From Botryotinia globosa (Eukaryota > Ascomycota > Leotiomycetes > Helotiales > Sclerotiniaceae), in the NCBI GenBank assembly GCA_014898425.1, contig RCSZ01000012.1, positions 2,046,001 through 2,110,000 on the forward strand: DNA of 64,000 nucleotides, given 5' to 3'. Under the pieces are notes generated by a model that was not told where the DNA came from, ran no database searches, and was given only the letters and a program-made list of their open reading frames with translations. Every line of letters begins with the position of its first letter. Position 1 is the first letter of the stretch. Shown here piece by piece: positions 32,363-46,163 of this stretch. The position numbers were made by a program, and so were the translations under genes.

Positions 32363-35300
32363 AGAAATTCCCAACCTTTGGGAAGATGCCACTAGTCCGG
32401 TCTCCTATAGCAGTTATGTCATTGATTGAATCAAACTTTCTTGTGGTAGGCCGGTCCCGGTTATCACATGGATTCTGTTTTTGTTAATTTCCTTGTATGG
32501 TTTCTGTCATATCTAGTCATACCACTGTCATTACTGAATTAAATTCACACTATAACTAAAAGATTTTGTCAATTTACTCCTGGCGTTCCCCGGTGTTATA
32601 CTTGGAATGAAATATTCACCGCTGCAGCGAAACAAGTAATCGTGGTGAGATATCTTGGTAGCTTCACATGTGCAAACGAAATGCGTAGGCGAATTTCCGA
32701 GGTCGTCAGATTCATCTGCCATTTACTGTTAGCACAGACGAGAGTTTCTTGTTTCTTCCATCAAGTATTAGACTAAAAGGTCCCACCATGAGATCAGCTG
32801 AACGGAATAGATGAATTTTCCTGTTGAATGACATGTCGGAAAGTTCATTCTTATAAAACGTCATATCATAATATCATTCATCGCAATTGCTATATATACA
32901 CCTTTATCCCTCAAACAAGCCGCCATCGCCTCTTCGTTCTAAATGTTGGATCGAGCATTGACGATGTCCAATCATCCGATGATACTCGAAATTTCCAAAC
33001 GATAGGAGGTTTTTACCCCTCATGGCATGTATCGAAAACGACGGTGTTGGAGCATCAATCACAGAAGAGATAGTGCATACAACCCGGGAAGGGTTCAAAG
33101 AAAAGAGGGTATTGCTATCTCAGATTGGATAAGGGTGTAAAGATATGAGAATAAAGACAGATTGCTTCAAGCGATTTGGATGATTTCTATCCATTTTCAA
33201 CCAAGCTTACGCCATCACCCTCCTTCTCCGGCTAAATCATAATGATGGTGCTGCATTGGACTCCAACAGACCCCCAAGGTGGGTATGCCCTCATTTCAAT
33301 GTGGAAATCTTGATCTAGAAGCTCAAGTCAATCGCTCAATTCTGTTTACCAGAGGCTCATGTCAAAATGCGCACCGTATCACCATTTGACGAATTACTAT
33401 GAAGCGCTGCAGATTCCTCCCATTTCGGCTGCGCTCCGTGGCGTTTCTAAAAGGGCGATAGCAAACTGCTGCTCTACACCGATATGATTAGTGCGTAGCT
33501 CCAGAAGTTGAGAACAAATCTTTAGCTGCGTTTTCTGTCTTCTGAATCTGAATCTATTTCAGATCTCCCTTTCCTTGATACCAAGAAGCCCCATGAGCTA
33601 TCTATTCACTTGTCAGAGGGTGGATTGGAGGATATCCATCCGAGCTGTTCACTTCAGGTGGCTCGGGGGAGAACAACTATCGGGAGGAACGTCGAAGACA
33701 CGGAAATATAGTACAGGTGAATAGGAGCTAGAGATTTGTCAAAGGTAGTTGGTGAGAATGGAATATGAGATAGGTTTGATTTCCAGAAGTAGATAGACAT
33801 ATAACGTCGGTCTAACTCAAGATTATGAAAATGTTGATCGAGAATGGTTTTGTGTTGGAGTCATAAACAAATATATTGCAAATTTAATTAAAATAGTAAT
33901 TTTTGAGGCTAAACTTTGTGTCCTGATATTCAAGACTTATTGATAATTAGTGTTTTCATCTGATTCAAACAAAAACCATCGAAGTTCTTTGATTCGAATA
34001 ATCAGGAGGACTCGAAGGTATATGAGTCTTGCTACATTACAACAAGCATGCGCTATGGAAGCAATAAGGTCTAGATAAATAGGAATGTGAATATTCCAAT
34101 GCGATGACTATTTGTAATATAATATAGTGGTTCCATAATGCTAGATACTATCAAGTTAGGAGTTTATTCCTTCGGAGAAATAGAGATACATCACTAGACA
34201 TAAACTCTACTCTAACACTAGCACTGGCTGTAGAATACCGAGTAAAGGTACTAGGTATTTACAATAGTATACATTGTCCCAATGAAACGACAAGCATCTC
34301 CGAACTTTCTACCTGGGGAAATTTGTGATCTATCCCCTATCCTCCGCAGGCGAAAATTTGTGCCATTCTGTCCTACCCAAAGGTTCGGGCATCGATTACC
34401 AAACCACAAATATCGGAGCTTTCGGCTGACCCTAAATGTGAGACATCCAAACTCTCGGGGGTGACACTATTAGTTGAAAAGAATACCATATCCGAATGAC
34501 ATTCTAGACTTTGCCGTTAAGTCAATGCTGAATCATTATACGGTTACAAAATTAAACCCCTGGAATAAGTCATCCCAACTTATACCCATCCAGGACAGCC
34601 CATCCATCCCGTCGTACCAAGAAGGAGAAAATAAAAAAACAGTTCGTCCTACGGGAGTCTCAGCCCCGATTCCCAACTTTCAGAAATTCGAGCGACGAGC
34701 TACGAATCACGAGATTGGAAATATATGCATGTATTTATTGGCCTCACTACCCTATACTCCACTCTACTCCACTCATAAAAAGCTAGTCGACGAAAGGTAT
34801 GGGATAAGAAGCAAGACATCGAGACACTTGAGACATTGTACTACTCATGCCTTGGGCCCTTGAGTCCTCAACATTGAATTACATAGGACAGATTGCATGC
34901 AGAATATCGAGGAAAAACAGCGAATGAAGAGTAAGCATGCCAAAAACAGAGTTTGAAACATATATGTTGTCAAACGGTGAGTTTTTCATGCATCACCGTC
35001 CCCTCGTCTTTTCCTCCACATTCCATCCACAAGTAACCCAGACCTTCACCCTCAAAGCATTGGCACTTCCTCAGTCTGATGCACGTGACTCAACGATCTT
35101 CATGGCTATCACCACGAGACCAATTTTCGTGGTGCTGTCGTACCCCACATAAGATCTTACCGGCCGGGAAACAGTGAACATGTTCCCCGGTTAGTTGGGT
35201 TTGTGATGTTATTAATTGATTTTGATCCAAGTGCGTGGGATGGATATTTGGGCTTGGAACGCGTGGGTTTCCAGGGTTTGGAAAAGTGGAAGGGGGAGAG

Positions 35301-37700
35301 ACAGTTAAAAGAGGAAAAAGCTAGATGTGAATGGGCAAGAGAGGTGAAGATGCTCGTACACTAATAAATTAGCAACCAAATATACGGAAAGCTAAAAGAG
35401 AGGACTAGACGAAAATCAATACTAGCACTAGGTAGCATTAGCTATAGAATATCGCGCAAAAGTAGTTGGAGTAAGAACCTAGCCACGGAAGTATCGGTAT
35501 TGCTTCAAGGTGCGAAATGTGCATGGAGTGAAGAACCGTTTTGATGTGCGCGAACAATTGAATCAAAGCCGTAAACTCAAATTCCGATATTCTAGACTCA
35601 AGAATCTCGTTGCTCGTATGCGTATATGCAAACTCCCACAAGACCCTTTGAAGATCATTCTCGAAAACTACTCAATTTAGATTGATCCCCAACAAAAACC
35701 CAAAAGCACTTGCATAACCTTCAACTGACTAGATCTCCACCACCCTCTGTGTTATACGTAGTGATGATGGTGATGATGATGGCTTAGGTAGCGCATGCAT
35801 CTAAAGTGATCTGATTGACCAGCTGACTGTTATTGCTCACTAGCTCTGGTAAGTTTTGGCTTCTTTGAATTTAGTCTGAGGTCTTGAGTGTACAACTTCT
35901 TAGTTCCCGTTCAGAGCTCGAGTGGCTAGTTGCTAGGGAGTCGTGTAGATTAGTTGCGGCTTGCTCTAGGGTAAAGGGTAATATGCAGTGCTCGGTTCCA
36001 AGGTTTCTGGGCGGAAGGATGTTATGTTGGTTGGATTGGCGTTGCGAGTGAAGGGTGGTAATTGGTAAGTGAGTGAGGGGAGGCAAAGTAAGCTGTGATT
36101 GAAAGTGTGTGGGATGATGATGTTTATTTTGTAGATGGTAGTGATGTGGTAACCTTTGGACAAGCATAAATGAATAAATTTTCAAATATATGGCAGGGAC
36201 TCGAGATGGGGTAAGTTGTGGGTAGGTTAAACATTGTTGCTGGGCGAGCTCTCGGTTGGGAATTTGGCGACTGTTAGACAGGGGTTCCGGGGTTGTAACT
36301 TGTGAGAAGCTTGATCAGGAAATGCAACGAGAGCCGTGGATGCTACAGAACCCTCGGGGTTGATTTGTTTATAATTTACCGTAAACGTGAATGAAAGTAA
36401 GCAGTGTTTGATAAGTACTCGAGTATAGTCGAATGAAATGTTTTGATAGTGACATGGTAAGACCGCAACTCAAATCCAACCTGTGCTAGTGTTTATATGC
36501 AGAAAAGAGAGAAAAAAGTGGAAAAGGGTAGAACCTCTCATGTTTTCAAACATCTCCAGCTGCAATGGATATCTTGGGTCAGGTCACCTAAATCGCAATC
36601 GAACTAATTTGGTTCACATTACCATACGTTTCTGTAAAGTGGTGCGAGTGGCATTCATGATGCCCCTCGTCCAATCCACGGACCTGGCCGAAGTCGTAAA
36701 GGATCGAAGAATCAATCATTTTATGACCAGCATGCAGATCTCGAAAAGGACATGGAAATCGCAGATGACGAAGAAAAAGTTTCAAAATGGGTCGAGAAAT
36801 AACGTTGTGATACAGCAATGTAATTTGGATAATACGTGGATGGATGTATGCGAGGTTGCAACCAACTCGTTGTAAATGGATAGATGATTTCCTTGGGGGC
36901 GAATTGGCTCTTGAGGATTGAACGATTGAACTATAGTCATGTATGTGATACTCCTTGTGTGTGGGAGAGCGCCAAGTGAGAAGTTGTGGTCGAGGTTGAT
37001 GGGGGTCATCGTTCGGTTGTGATGGAGGGGGGTGAGCTTGATTAGATATATGTTTAACGATGGGTTTGACATATCGGGTGTAGAATTGGCAAGTGGTGAA
37101 AATGTTTCATTTTTTGATGTTGTTGTTGTTGTTGTTGTTCGTTGTGTAAGTTTGACAGTTGAACGGTGAAAAGAGGGGGAAAGAAATCAAGAGTGGTGAC
37201 GAGGAGTTGTGGCTGGAAAGGGCTTCAAGGGCTGACAGTGAGGTAGGTGAGTGAGTGAGTTTGCGCGTGTGATGGAAGAAGTTAAACCTTATTGTCGCTT
37301 TGACGGACGCAGCATCAAGACTCAAATCAAATACTTTGACTAAAGTGAGGGGAAACAGTCTAGGACGATTAGCTGATAATGGCGAACAGTAGTATATCTT
37401 CAAGTTTTATGTACTATTAGCGAGGAGAAAGCATGGATGGGTAGGCGATGGAGGCTTTGAGAGGTTATTAGAATTCCACTCCATGGTAATTTCACATACA
37501 CGTCTTCTGCTACTTGCTCTACTCCTGCAACAGGAATGCCAACGGATAGTAGAGGCTGGTGAATCCTTTTGACTAATTACATACATATTCATGTTACCTA
37601 CCGAGTATGCCCACTCCGAATTCCCAAAACTCAATATTGTGAGAACTTGGCTATTTATATAGATACCTATCCACATCGACATCTAGGGTAGAGTCACTGG
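32363..37700. other. Long gene-free region
   Basis: 5.3 kb with no supported gene. Frames reach 130 codons (34474-34863, 36483-36875) but have erratic composition and no splice structure I could join. Stretches 34214-34254 and 35421-35470 look like diverged copies of one repeat. A TGT microsatellite lies at 37118-37139. Confidence 0.4.
37118..37139. repeat. Microsatellite (TGT)7
   Basis: Seven uninterrupted trinucleotide units plus one base. Confidence 0.9.
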
Positions 37701-38058
37701 CCCAGCTAATTCATATTCTCTTTCATCTACCAACCATATCTACGAATATACGAATGTACGAAGACTAAATGCCAGATACTTTTACTAATAATTACCTTCT
37801 CGCTCACCTCATAGTACAGAGTAGCATTGCCCTTTTGTCCTGGTCAGTCTCGGTAGCTAGAATTCACCAGCTCAGCTCAACTCAACTCGATTCAAAGCAT
37901 TTCAATTCAATTCCTTGGATTTGCTGTCCTTTGTGATATATTTTCTTCAATCCAATTGGTTGCTTCCCCTCCCTCACCTGAGATCTTATGGGTACGTACC
38001 GGTATCCATATCATATCATATCGCATCACACCTAGGTAGCATTCAGAGTAGGTAGGTA

Positions 38059-38095
38059 ATCAATCAATCAATCAAATCAGATCAGATCAGATAGA
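38059..38095. repeat. Simple repeats (ATCA)n then (GATCA)n
   Basis: Consecutive short tandem repeats in the leader of the kinase gene. Confidence 0.8.
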
Positions 38096-38356
38096 TCTAC
38101 GACTCCTTTTTGACACAAGGGTTCAGGACAAGTCAATATTCTATAGAGTACCTAGTGAAGGGAAAATAGGAAAAGAATACCTAGGTCCCTAGGTAGTCAG
38201 TCAGTCTCAAAACCTTCCAATTGCTCTCAAAAGAAAAGAAGGGAAGAAAGAAGGGAAGAAAACATTCGATTCTCATACTCTCTCACTTATACGTTACTCA
38301 CTCCCGAGTTAGACAATTAATTCAATATTCAATTTGGTGCTATCACGATAACATAA

Positions 38357-38384
38357 CCTACCTACCTACCTACCTACCTACCTA
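38357..38384. repeat. Microsatellite (CCTA)7
   Basis: Seven exact tetranucleotide copies. Confidence 0.9.
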
Positions 38385-39081
38385 ATAACTCTCACACATT
38401 CCTGTGTTGTTGTTTTTCCTCAAGTCCTGTCCACCCCGTCTGTACATGTAACCTCAAGTACAATAAGCAAATAAGCAAATCCCTCCTACCTAGTAAGCAA
38501 GCTACCTTTCAATGCTCTTCAACTACTGGTACATATGAAAGAGAAGAAGAAGAAAATGTTAAAAAATATATAAAAAAGCCATCTCAAGTTTCAACCTCAG
38601 GTTTTCCCGCTTCAATTCACACTCCATACTTTTATCTTTCATCACTCTCACACACCAATACTCAATCGGATTAGTTCTGCCGTAGTCCACGGGTAGGAAG
38701 GATATCAACCCAGACCACGCCAGATAAATTTATCCCCCCCTCCCCCAAACTACTACCTCTAATAAACCGTTTGCAAAAAATACTTCCTTCAAATACTTTT
38801 CTCTCCCAAAATTTATAGAAAGAGACATCAATATCAACTGCTATGATGTCTTCCTTCAATATTGATTGCTAGCTAGGTTCATTCCTCGCGGTCGAGTCGA
38901 CTGAACGCTTTTCCCCTCCACGATACGAACGCTTGCGAAGACACGATAACACCCGATCTCAACCAACGAAGACGCGTACAACATCAATGAAGTTGATTGA
39001 AAGTCTGAGGGCACCATTCAATAGTCAATGTTGACGCAAAAGATTGATTCTTAGGAATCCTCAATTTACAAAATATTCAAG

Positions 39082-42000
39082 ATGGAGGGAGAGCAGAATC
39101 AGGCAATGTTAGCACCACCTGCGGTGTCGCATCTGCGTGCAGAGGCCGGTATGATGGAACGATCACTCAGTGCAGATATTCGAGAAGAGAGAGAAGATCT
39201 CAGACAAGCAGCAGAAGAAACTCTCAATGTCATCATGGATCTGAGTATGGATGGCACAATAAATTGGGTCAGCCCCTCATGGTCAGATGTTATTGGTACA
39301 ACTTTGGATTCTGTTCAAGGGAAACCAATCGCGGACATTTTGATTGGGGACAACGATCGGAGTGTATTCACAGATACTCTGGAGGAAATGAAGAAAGATG
39401 ATTCTCGCAGTTACATTATAAGATTCGCCATTGAGCTGGGTCCGACTTCAAGATTATTACCACTAGATGATCTAGAGCATGTCAAAGAAGGCGAAGGTGC
39501 AGAAATATCGCAACCGGGACCTGCTATAATTGAGCTGGAAGGACAAGGCATCATGGTACACGATCGAGGATCCGAAGCAGGCAGTCATGTAGGTTCTTGT
39601 CATAATATTTGATCGGAAATTGACAGCTAATGTTATGTAGACAATGTGGATGATCAGACCTTGGATAGCGCCCCGAGAAATTCAAATAGACCTCGCCCCA
39701 ATTATAGTCGAATCTTTAGGTACTGGAGCACAAGTTCTTGCGAAATATCTCACTACCGTTGCAGAGCAAGGTCTGAATGATCCAGAAAATCATGCCCCGC
39801 CATTACCACTTCTTTGCCGAATCTGCGAACGTCAAATCCCTCCTTGGTGGTTCGAAAAGCATACCGAGTTGTGCCTCCAAGAACACAAAGCTGAGATGGA
39901 AGTACAAATGTGTCAGGATAATTTGACGGAACATCGTCATGCTATTGTTAGAGTTTTGGATGCGTTGGAAGCTCGTCAAGCTCGGTCGAGTGCGGGAGAA
40001 CAACCTGTGGTGCCGACTCCACCTCAGGCTGAATACAAGGGGTTGCCGATTGGTGCCAACTCAACCACATCTTCTGGTACAGCTTCTCCAGGGACACCCA
40101 CATCGGGTAGATCTCGATCAAGGTCTACATCAGGATTTGGTCATGCAAGAGGACGATCCTTCGCTCAAAGGCGACCTCATGCTCGAATCGTCGAACTATT
40201 ATTGGACCTTTGTGATACAGCCATGGAGATCAACACACCCGCGATCAAAGAACCATCCCCTCAAGCCCCTGGAGAGTTTCGTACACAATCTCCTCAATCG
40301 GAATCCCGCATATCTCAAGTTTTGCAATGGCAATCACCAAGTTTGAACGCTGTAGATCAAGAAGGTTTATCGATGCTTTGTGCGGATAGTGAAGCCGTTG
40401 CGCGTGCAAAGGTTGAAGCTGTCATTCGTCATCGAAGGATTATCGAATACTCAGAACGCATCCGTATGGAATTTTCGGCAATTGTACAAGATTGTATAGA
40501 TGAGGCTATCAACAAAGCTGCCCGACTTGCAGCTGGTCAACTTAGTGATTCGACAGAGGAACCCGAAGAAACAACACCAGCTAATGAAGAGGGATTTTTT
40601 GCAGGCTCGTTCGACGGACCACATGGACCCTCATCGCTGGCAGCAGCACTTCGAGCTGCTGAACTTGGGACGAGCATGGTACATGAAGGTCGGCAATTAT
40701 CATCTGCCGCCATTTCCTCTACCAGATCCAGTAGTCCTAAAGAATGTCCAACCCCTCGTTCACACCAAGGCGCTTTGAGTAGCATACTAGGACAATCCCG
40801 GGAAGCAAGAAGAGAATCGATCTTTTTCGAAAGTGATACGGGCGCGGAGAGTGATGGTAGCGTCAGATCATCATCGGTCATGGGGCGTCCGCCAAGAACG
40901 GAATCGCCAGTTTCAGAATTCGGAGATCTTCGTCGACATGCAAGTTCCCGACAACAAAACAGGCGAAGCATGGTCCTCGGTACTGGTACACTTTCACCCA
41001 GAAGGCAGGAGTCTCCCGTTCGGATGCCACCTCCATCATCTCCATTGAGAATTTCCAAACCCCGCATTTTGCCGATCGCCCACGAGGGCATTGTTTCTCC
41101 AAATGCATCGCCGATGCTTCCCGGAAGCGAGTTCAGCTCACCCGCATTAGTCCCGTCACACCATCGACGTCAGTCATCGGCTGCTGGATCAGAACCACGC
41201 CCACCACCGTCGCCCCGATTAAATTCTGTTAGCGCTCCACAAGCACGTGCCGTACCACCGTCGATCAAAGATTTTGAGATCATCAAACCTATCAGTAAGG
41301 GAGCCTTTGGTAGTGTCTATCTATCGAAGAAGAAGTCAACTGGTGATTACTATGCCATCAAGGTGCTTAAAAAGGCCGACATGGTTGCCAAGAATCAAGT
41401 CACAAATGTCAAGGCTGAACGTGCTATCATGATGTGGCAAGGCGAGAGCGATTTTGTCGCGAAGCTCTATTGGACATTTTCAAGCAAAGACTATCTATAT
41501 CTAGTGATGGAATATCTTAATGGTGGCGATTGCGCATCTCTCATCAAAGTTCTCGGAGGTCTTTCGGAAGATTGGGCAAAGAAATACCTGGGGGAGGTAA
41601 TCCTTGGCGTTGAACATCTTCACAGTCGTGGCATTGTACATCGTGATTTGAAACCCGACAATCTTCTCATTGATCAAAAGGGTCATCTTAAATTGACTGA
41701 TTTCGGTCTGTCGAGAATGGGCTTGATTGGGCGTCAAAAGCGTGTATTAAGCAGCGTAGCAAATGAGTCTGCTCCAGATCTGCTGAAACAAGGTCCTTTT
41801 GCTCGAGCTACTTCCATGAGTTCTTCTCGTGCCTCATCATTCGATTATCAGGGCCATCATTCACCCGGTTCAACACCTCAAATGACCCCAGATGTTGCAG
41901 GTAGCTTAGGGACACCCTCGTACTTCAATTTGAGTCGTGAAAATACCATCAACAAGGATGCGCGACGAAAGTCTGGCCATAGGAGTGACAGCGGCGGCAG

Positions 42001-45000
42001 TGATGCATTAGCTTCTATGTTCAACCAATTTTCTTTGAACGAGTCCCAAAATCAACACGCGCTCAATCAAAGAAGAACACCTATTGAAGAATTGAGCGAG
42101 AACGAGACTGCTGGATCACCAGACTTGTGCCTTCAACCTATCACGAGTCACAGTTCTGATGCTAGGCACAGTACACCACCACAAACTAGCACAGGTATGA
42201 TGCCACCTCCAATGGCTCTTTTCGATCCTGATGATAGTAATCGTCGGTTTGTTGGTACACCTGATTATCTTGCTCCCGAAACCGTAAATGGCCTTGGTCA
42301 AGATGAAGTAAGTGATTGGTGGTCTGTAGGGTGTATCATGTTTGAATTTATTTATGGCTATCCACCTTTTCATGCTGGCACACCAGATGAAGTTTTCGAA
42401 AACATCTTGGCTCGCCGAATTTCATGGCCGGATGAAGGTGACTACGATGTCTCAGATGAGGCTAAGGATCTCATGAATAAGCTTCTATGCTCAGACCCGC
42501 AGAAACGACTTGGGGCTAACAAAGAAGAGAAGTTTCCTACCGGAGGCGATGAAATCCGAAGCCACCCTTGGTTCGAAGGCACTCAGTGGGACAAATTACT
42601 CGAAGACGATGCACAATTTGTTCCCGCACCAGAGAATCCCGAGGATACCGAATATTTCGATGCGAGAGGAGCCACTCTGCAATCTTTTGCGGAAGAGATG
42701 GAAGATCAAGCATCTACTCAGCATCCCACACCTGGTGCCGAATATCCCGAACGCCCTCATGATGCTTTGTCTCGAGCTCGGAGTCAAGCCAATAACGTCA
42801 AACGGGGTTTAATGCCATTACACATCCCACCCCACGTCCGAGATATGAAGAGTAGGCGACTGAGCGAACCTGTAGTAGCAGACGACTTCGGCAATTTTAC
42901 TTACAAAAACTTACCAGTTCTAGAAAAGGCAAACAAAGATGTTATAAAAAAACTACGACAGGAAGCCATGTCGGCCACAAGCAAGCCAGTTGTCAGTCCT
43001 GGTGGTGCTAACAACGTCGTCACATCCCCAGCTGCATTAGATGGAAGCCCTGTATTGCCAATGCCAATGCCAATGCCAATTCAAAGAACCTTGTCAAATG
43101 CTAAAGCTACTGCCCGGCCTTCGTCTCCTTCTGGATTTAGTCAGGCAGATGCTTCTCCAAGTAGGGCTTCACAACCTTCATCACCGTTACTTGTCTCATT
43201 TATTGCAGGGCAGAATAATGAAGCTAGACGTAAAACTTCGAGCAATTCCTCGAGCTTATCACAGCAGTCGAGCAACAACCTTGCACCACCTGCCAGTTTT
43301 ATGGATGGGCCTAGAACATCGCCTGGGCTTCATAAGACCACTAGTTCTGCCGCTTCGTCGCCCATCAAGATACGTGGGTCTGCACCTCCACCGCTTTCAT
43401 TATCATCGCCAGCAAAACCACCTGCCACCCCCCGACAAGGTAGTGGTGCCTCGCCATCGTCTAGAGCTCGCTCGCAAACAGTTGGATCACAAGAAGGAAG
43501 CCCTTTGCCAGGCGAATTTTTATCCCATCGCAAGCGACGAAGTCAAGTATTCGATATGTCACCTTCTTCTTCAGATAATGAAGGAGAAAAGGCCAATGCA
43601 TTGCTTCGCGTTCAACGTCGCCGTCAAAGTTCAAGGCGCATGTCCCAGATTACCCTATCTGACGGTCCTGCCTTTAGACCTTTGGATGTACTTATCTGCG
43701 AAGATCACCCAGTGTCACGAATGGTTATGGAGAAATTGTTGGAGAAATTACGTTGTCGCACAGTTACGGTATCAAATGGTGCTGATGCATTGAGATATGC
43801 CGTCAGTGATATCAAATTCGATATTATCATGATGGAATTCAAATTACCTCAACTCAATGGTGCAGATGTTGCTCGAATGATTCGCGAAACAAAGAACGCC
43901 AATTCTCAAACTCCCATAGTTGCCATCACTGGATACCTGAAAGAACTTCAAGCACCCCATCAATTCGATGCTTTAATCGAAAAGCCACCGACAGCGTCGA
44001 AGCTTACCGAAGTTCTTTGTAGATTGTGCCAATGGAAAGAGCCTATATCAAGTTTGAACTTCTCTCCGGCATATCCTCCACCGTCTGGTCTACGCCAGGA
44101 GAGTCTACGTCTTGAAGATAGCCCTACTTCTGCTTCGTCTGGTTTTGCACACATGCCAGCTGGTAGTTTTAGAGGTTCAAGTCGTGAAGATTCCATCAGC
44201 TCGAGTCTTTTTGAGGATACCGAGGCTTTTCCAACTGATGATCTTCCTGTTGTCATTAATAGGAGGCCTACAGGCGATTGGGATGAGACTGGACTTGGTA
44301 TCAGTAACGAAGTTGACATGATTGAAGATGATGAATTACCTAAACTTCCGCCACCCAACCTTCTTCCAAATAGCCCTTCTCCGGTGCGATTGGAACACCG
44401 TCGAAATCTTTCTCGCCAACGATCATCTGAAAAAATGAAGGCAAAACGTGAAATTTTGGAGAAGAACCGTCATGAATGTGCAGAATCTGGTGATGATGAG
44501 GATGAAGTTTTGGGTGATGTTGCTGTACGAGAAAAGACCAGTCCAAAGGCTACCACCTCTCCAAAAACACATCGTGGCTCTAAGCTTGGTACGGAAATGA
44601 TGCGCACGAACAGTCGTGGAAGTGTTGTGTCTGGGACAGAAATGTTAAGTTCTGACTCAATTGAGCCACCACCTACCGTCACTGAGGAGGCTATTACTTC
44701 GTCACCAACTTCAGAAATACCCCCAGCGTCCGAGATTGCTGAGGCTACTTCAACACCTCCAGGTAAATCTCAGGGCCCCGGCGACAAAGAGGGTGATTTA
44801 TTTAAAACGCCAAAACAATCACAGTCACAATTTTCATTCGTAGATGAAGAACATACTCCTCGGCCTACTTCAAAGTCATCACAAACAGTTGTCGATGGTG
44901 ACTTCCTTCCCACACCTCGACCCACTTCGAAATCATCACAAACAGTTGTCGATGGCGATTTCCTTCCTACGCCTCGACCTACTTCAAAGTCTTCGAACAT

Positions 45001-45055
45001 GGGTGAAAACGATGATTATCTTAATGTGGGTAAAAGTTTAAAGAGAGATCGGTAA
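39082..45055 (+). CDS. RIM15: RIM15-family serine/threonine kinase (PAS, AGC kinase, receiver domain)
   Basis: Exons 39082-39588 and 39641-45055 give 1973 aa. The N-terminal PAS-like domain is at about residues 45-125 (LDSVQGKPIADILIGDNDRS). A short Cys/His element follows (LCRICERQIPPWWFEKHTEL, then C). The kinase starts near 714 (FEIIKPISKGAFGSVYLSKK) with AIKVLKK, HRDLKPDN at 836 and DFG at 856. About 160 Ser-rich residues then separate DFG from GTPDYLAPE (APE at 1047), the split typical of Rim15/Cek1/Ppk18 and Greatwall kinases. The AGC C-terminal extension includes NPEDTEYFDARGA. A receiver domain spans about 1517-1630: acidic pair Glu1523-Asp1524, Lys1617, but Glu1568 (IIMMEFKLPQLNG) where the phospho-acceptor Asp is expected. 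The C-terminus has 19-residue tandem repeats. In yeast Rim15 acts below TOR and PKA on Igo1/2-type substrates for quiescence; here it likely controls starvation and sporulation responses. Confidence 0.95.
44861..44994 (+). repeat. 57-bp tandem coding repeat in the RIM15-like C-terminus
   Basis: Units at 44861-44917 and 44918-44974 encode RPTSKSSQTVVDGDFLPTP. A third, partial unit (RPTSKSS) starts at 44975. A degenerate FVDEEHTP precedes the array. Differences between units are mostly synonymous. Confidence 0.9.
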
Positions 45056-46163
45056 ACCTCATGTGGTAACTTCTACTTCAAACATAACTCAGCTTACACA
45101 AATATTTTCTTTCCAATGTCATATTATTTGCCTTCACCAGGCACATTACACCTCTAGCAGACCTTTTTTTTTTGTTCACTTTGTTAATTTTATTCGAAGC
45201 GTACGAGCTTCTCCTTTTTACCCCTTTCGATTCGACATGTCGTAGTCTACATTAACTGAACTTCATGACTCAAGCGTGGCGTTTGGGAATGGGCCGGGTG
45301 GGAGATTATGCATATCACAGGGCGTTTTTTGTATTTTTGGCATCCTTTGATCAAATATGAATGGGCTCGACTTTTACAGAGCAGATCGGACTGTGGGTTG
45401 ATTGATGTTTCTTTTGTTAAGGATGAAGGGGATGGATGGTTGGGGGAATTGGGGGGATGAGGAGAAATCCAAATTTTCACGCGGTTAAGTGGTCAATTTC
45501 TTTGCATTCGACGAGAAGAATGAGACAAATTGCTGCCATTGTTACGTATGCCCGGGACGTCAACAGCCGACAAAGAAGATTTTGTAGATTTTTTGGGCTT
45601 TGAGATAGGGTTGTAGTGTGAGGAGACGGGAGGGGAGTGTATTGGTGACTGAATACATCGATGGGTGATGTGAACTGGGAATTTTAGTTTAACATAGCCA
45701 CACATAAGACACGAGGAATACATATGAGCATTGGCATTAAAAAATCACTAATGAGCTTTTTTAAGCCTGACATTGTTATCAACTGAAATCCGTAATCCTC
45801 GAAGAAAATAATAAAGAGGACGATTTGATGTTGTCGTTTCTCCCGAAGAGATAATACAGATAGTTTTTTTTAAGTGATAAGCATTCGATAACATTGGTGG
45901 CAGAAATTGTATGAGATACAAGTAACAGGTTACGAGAAGATTGTATGTTGTGGTGGAGCTTGTTTATTGACACAATCATCTTCCTCTAGACCACTCTGCC
46001 CCAGATAATGAAGAGTCCAATTTTATGTATTAGATGCTATCCTAGAGTGTTCATCAATGCAAAACCCGTTTCGAATTGATATTCCCCCTATACTCATAGG
46101 TAGCTCAAAGCAACTTATCCTGCAATATCAAGCTCTAGACTATCCTAGATACCAATCCTCAAT
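45056..46163. other. Intergenic, convergent 3' ends of RIM15-like and DHA2 transporter genes
   Basis: 1.1 kb, T-rich directly after the kinase stop (for example TTTTTTTTTT near 45167). No supported gene. Confidence 0.5.

Larger units (their letters stand above)
37701..39081 (+). promoter_or_regulatory. Upstream/leader region of the RIM15-like gene
   Basis: About 1.4 kb of pyrimidine-rich DNA typical of long fungal 5' leaders. It holds several simple repeats: (ATCA)n and (GATCA)n at 38059-38095, and (CCTA)7 at 38357-38384. No competing gene is seen. Exact transcription start cannot be set from sequence. Confidence 0.5.

Noticed and set aside
36483..36875. 130-codon frame in the gene-poor region
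   Set aside because: No homology-like motifs, overlapping frames of similar length on the other strand, and no introns that extend it.
43041..43793. 250-codon frame inside the RIM15-like gene
   Set aside because: Shifted-frame shadow of the kinase coding sequence.
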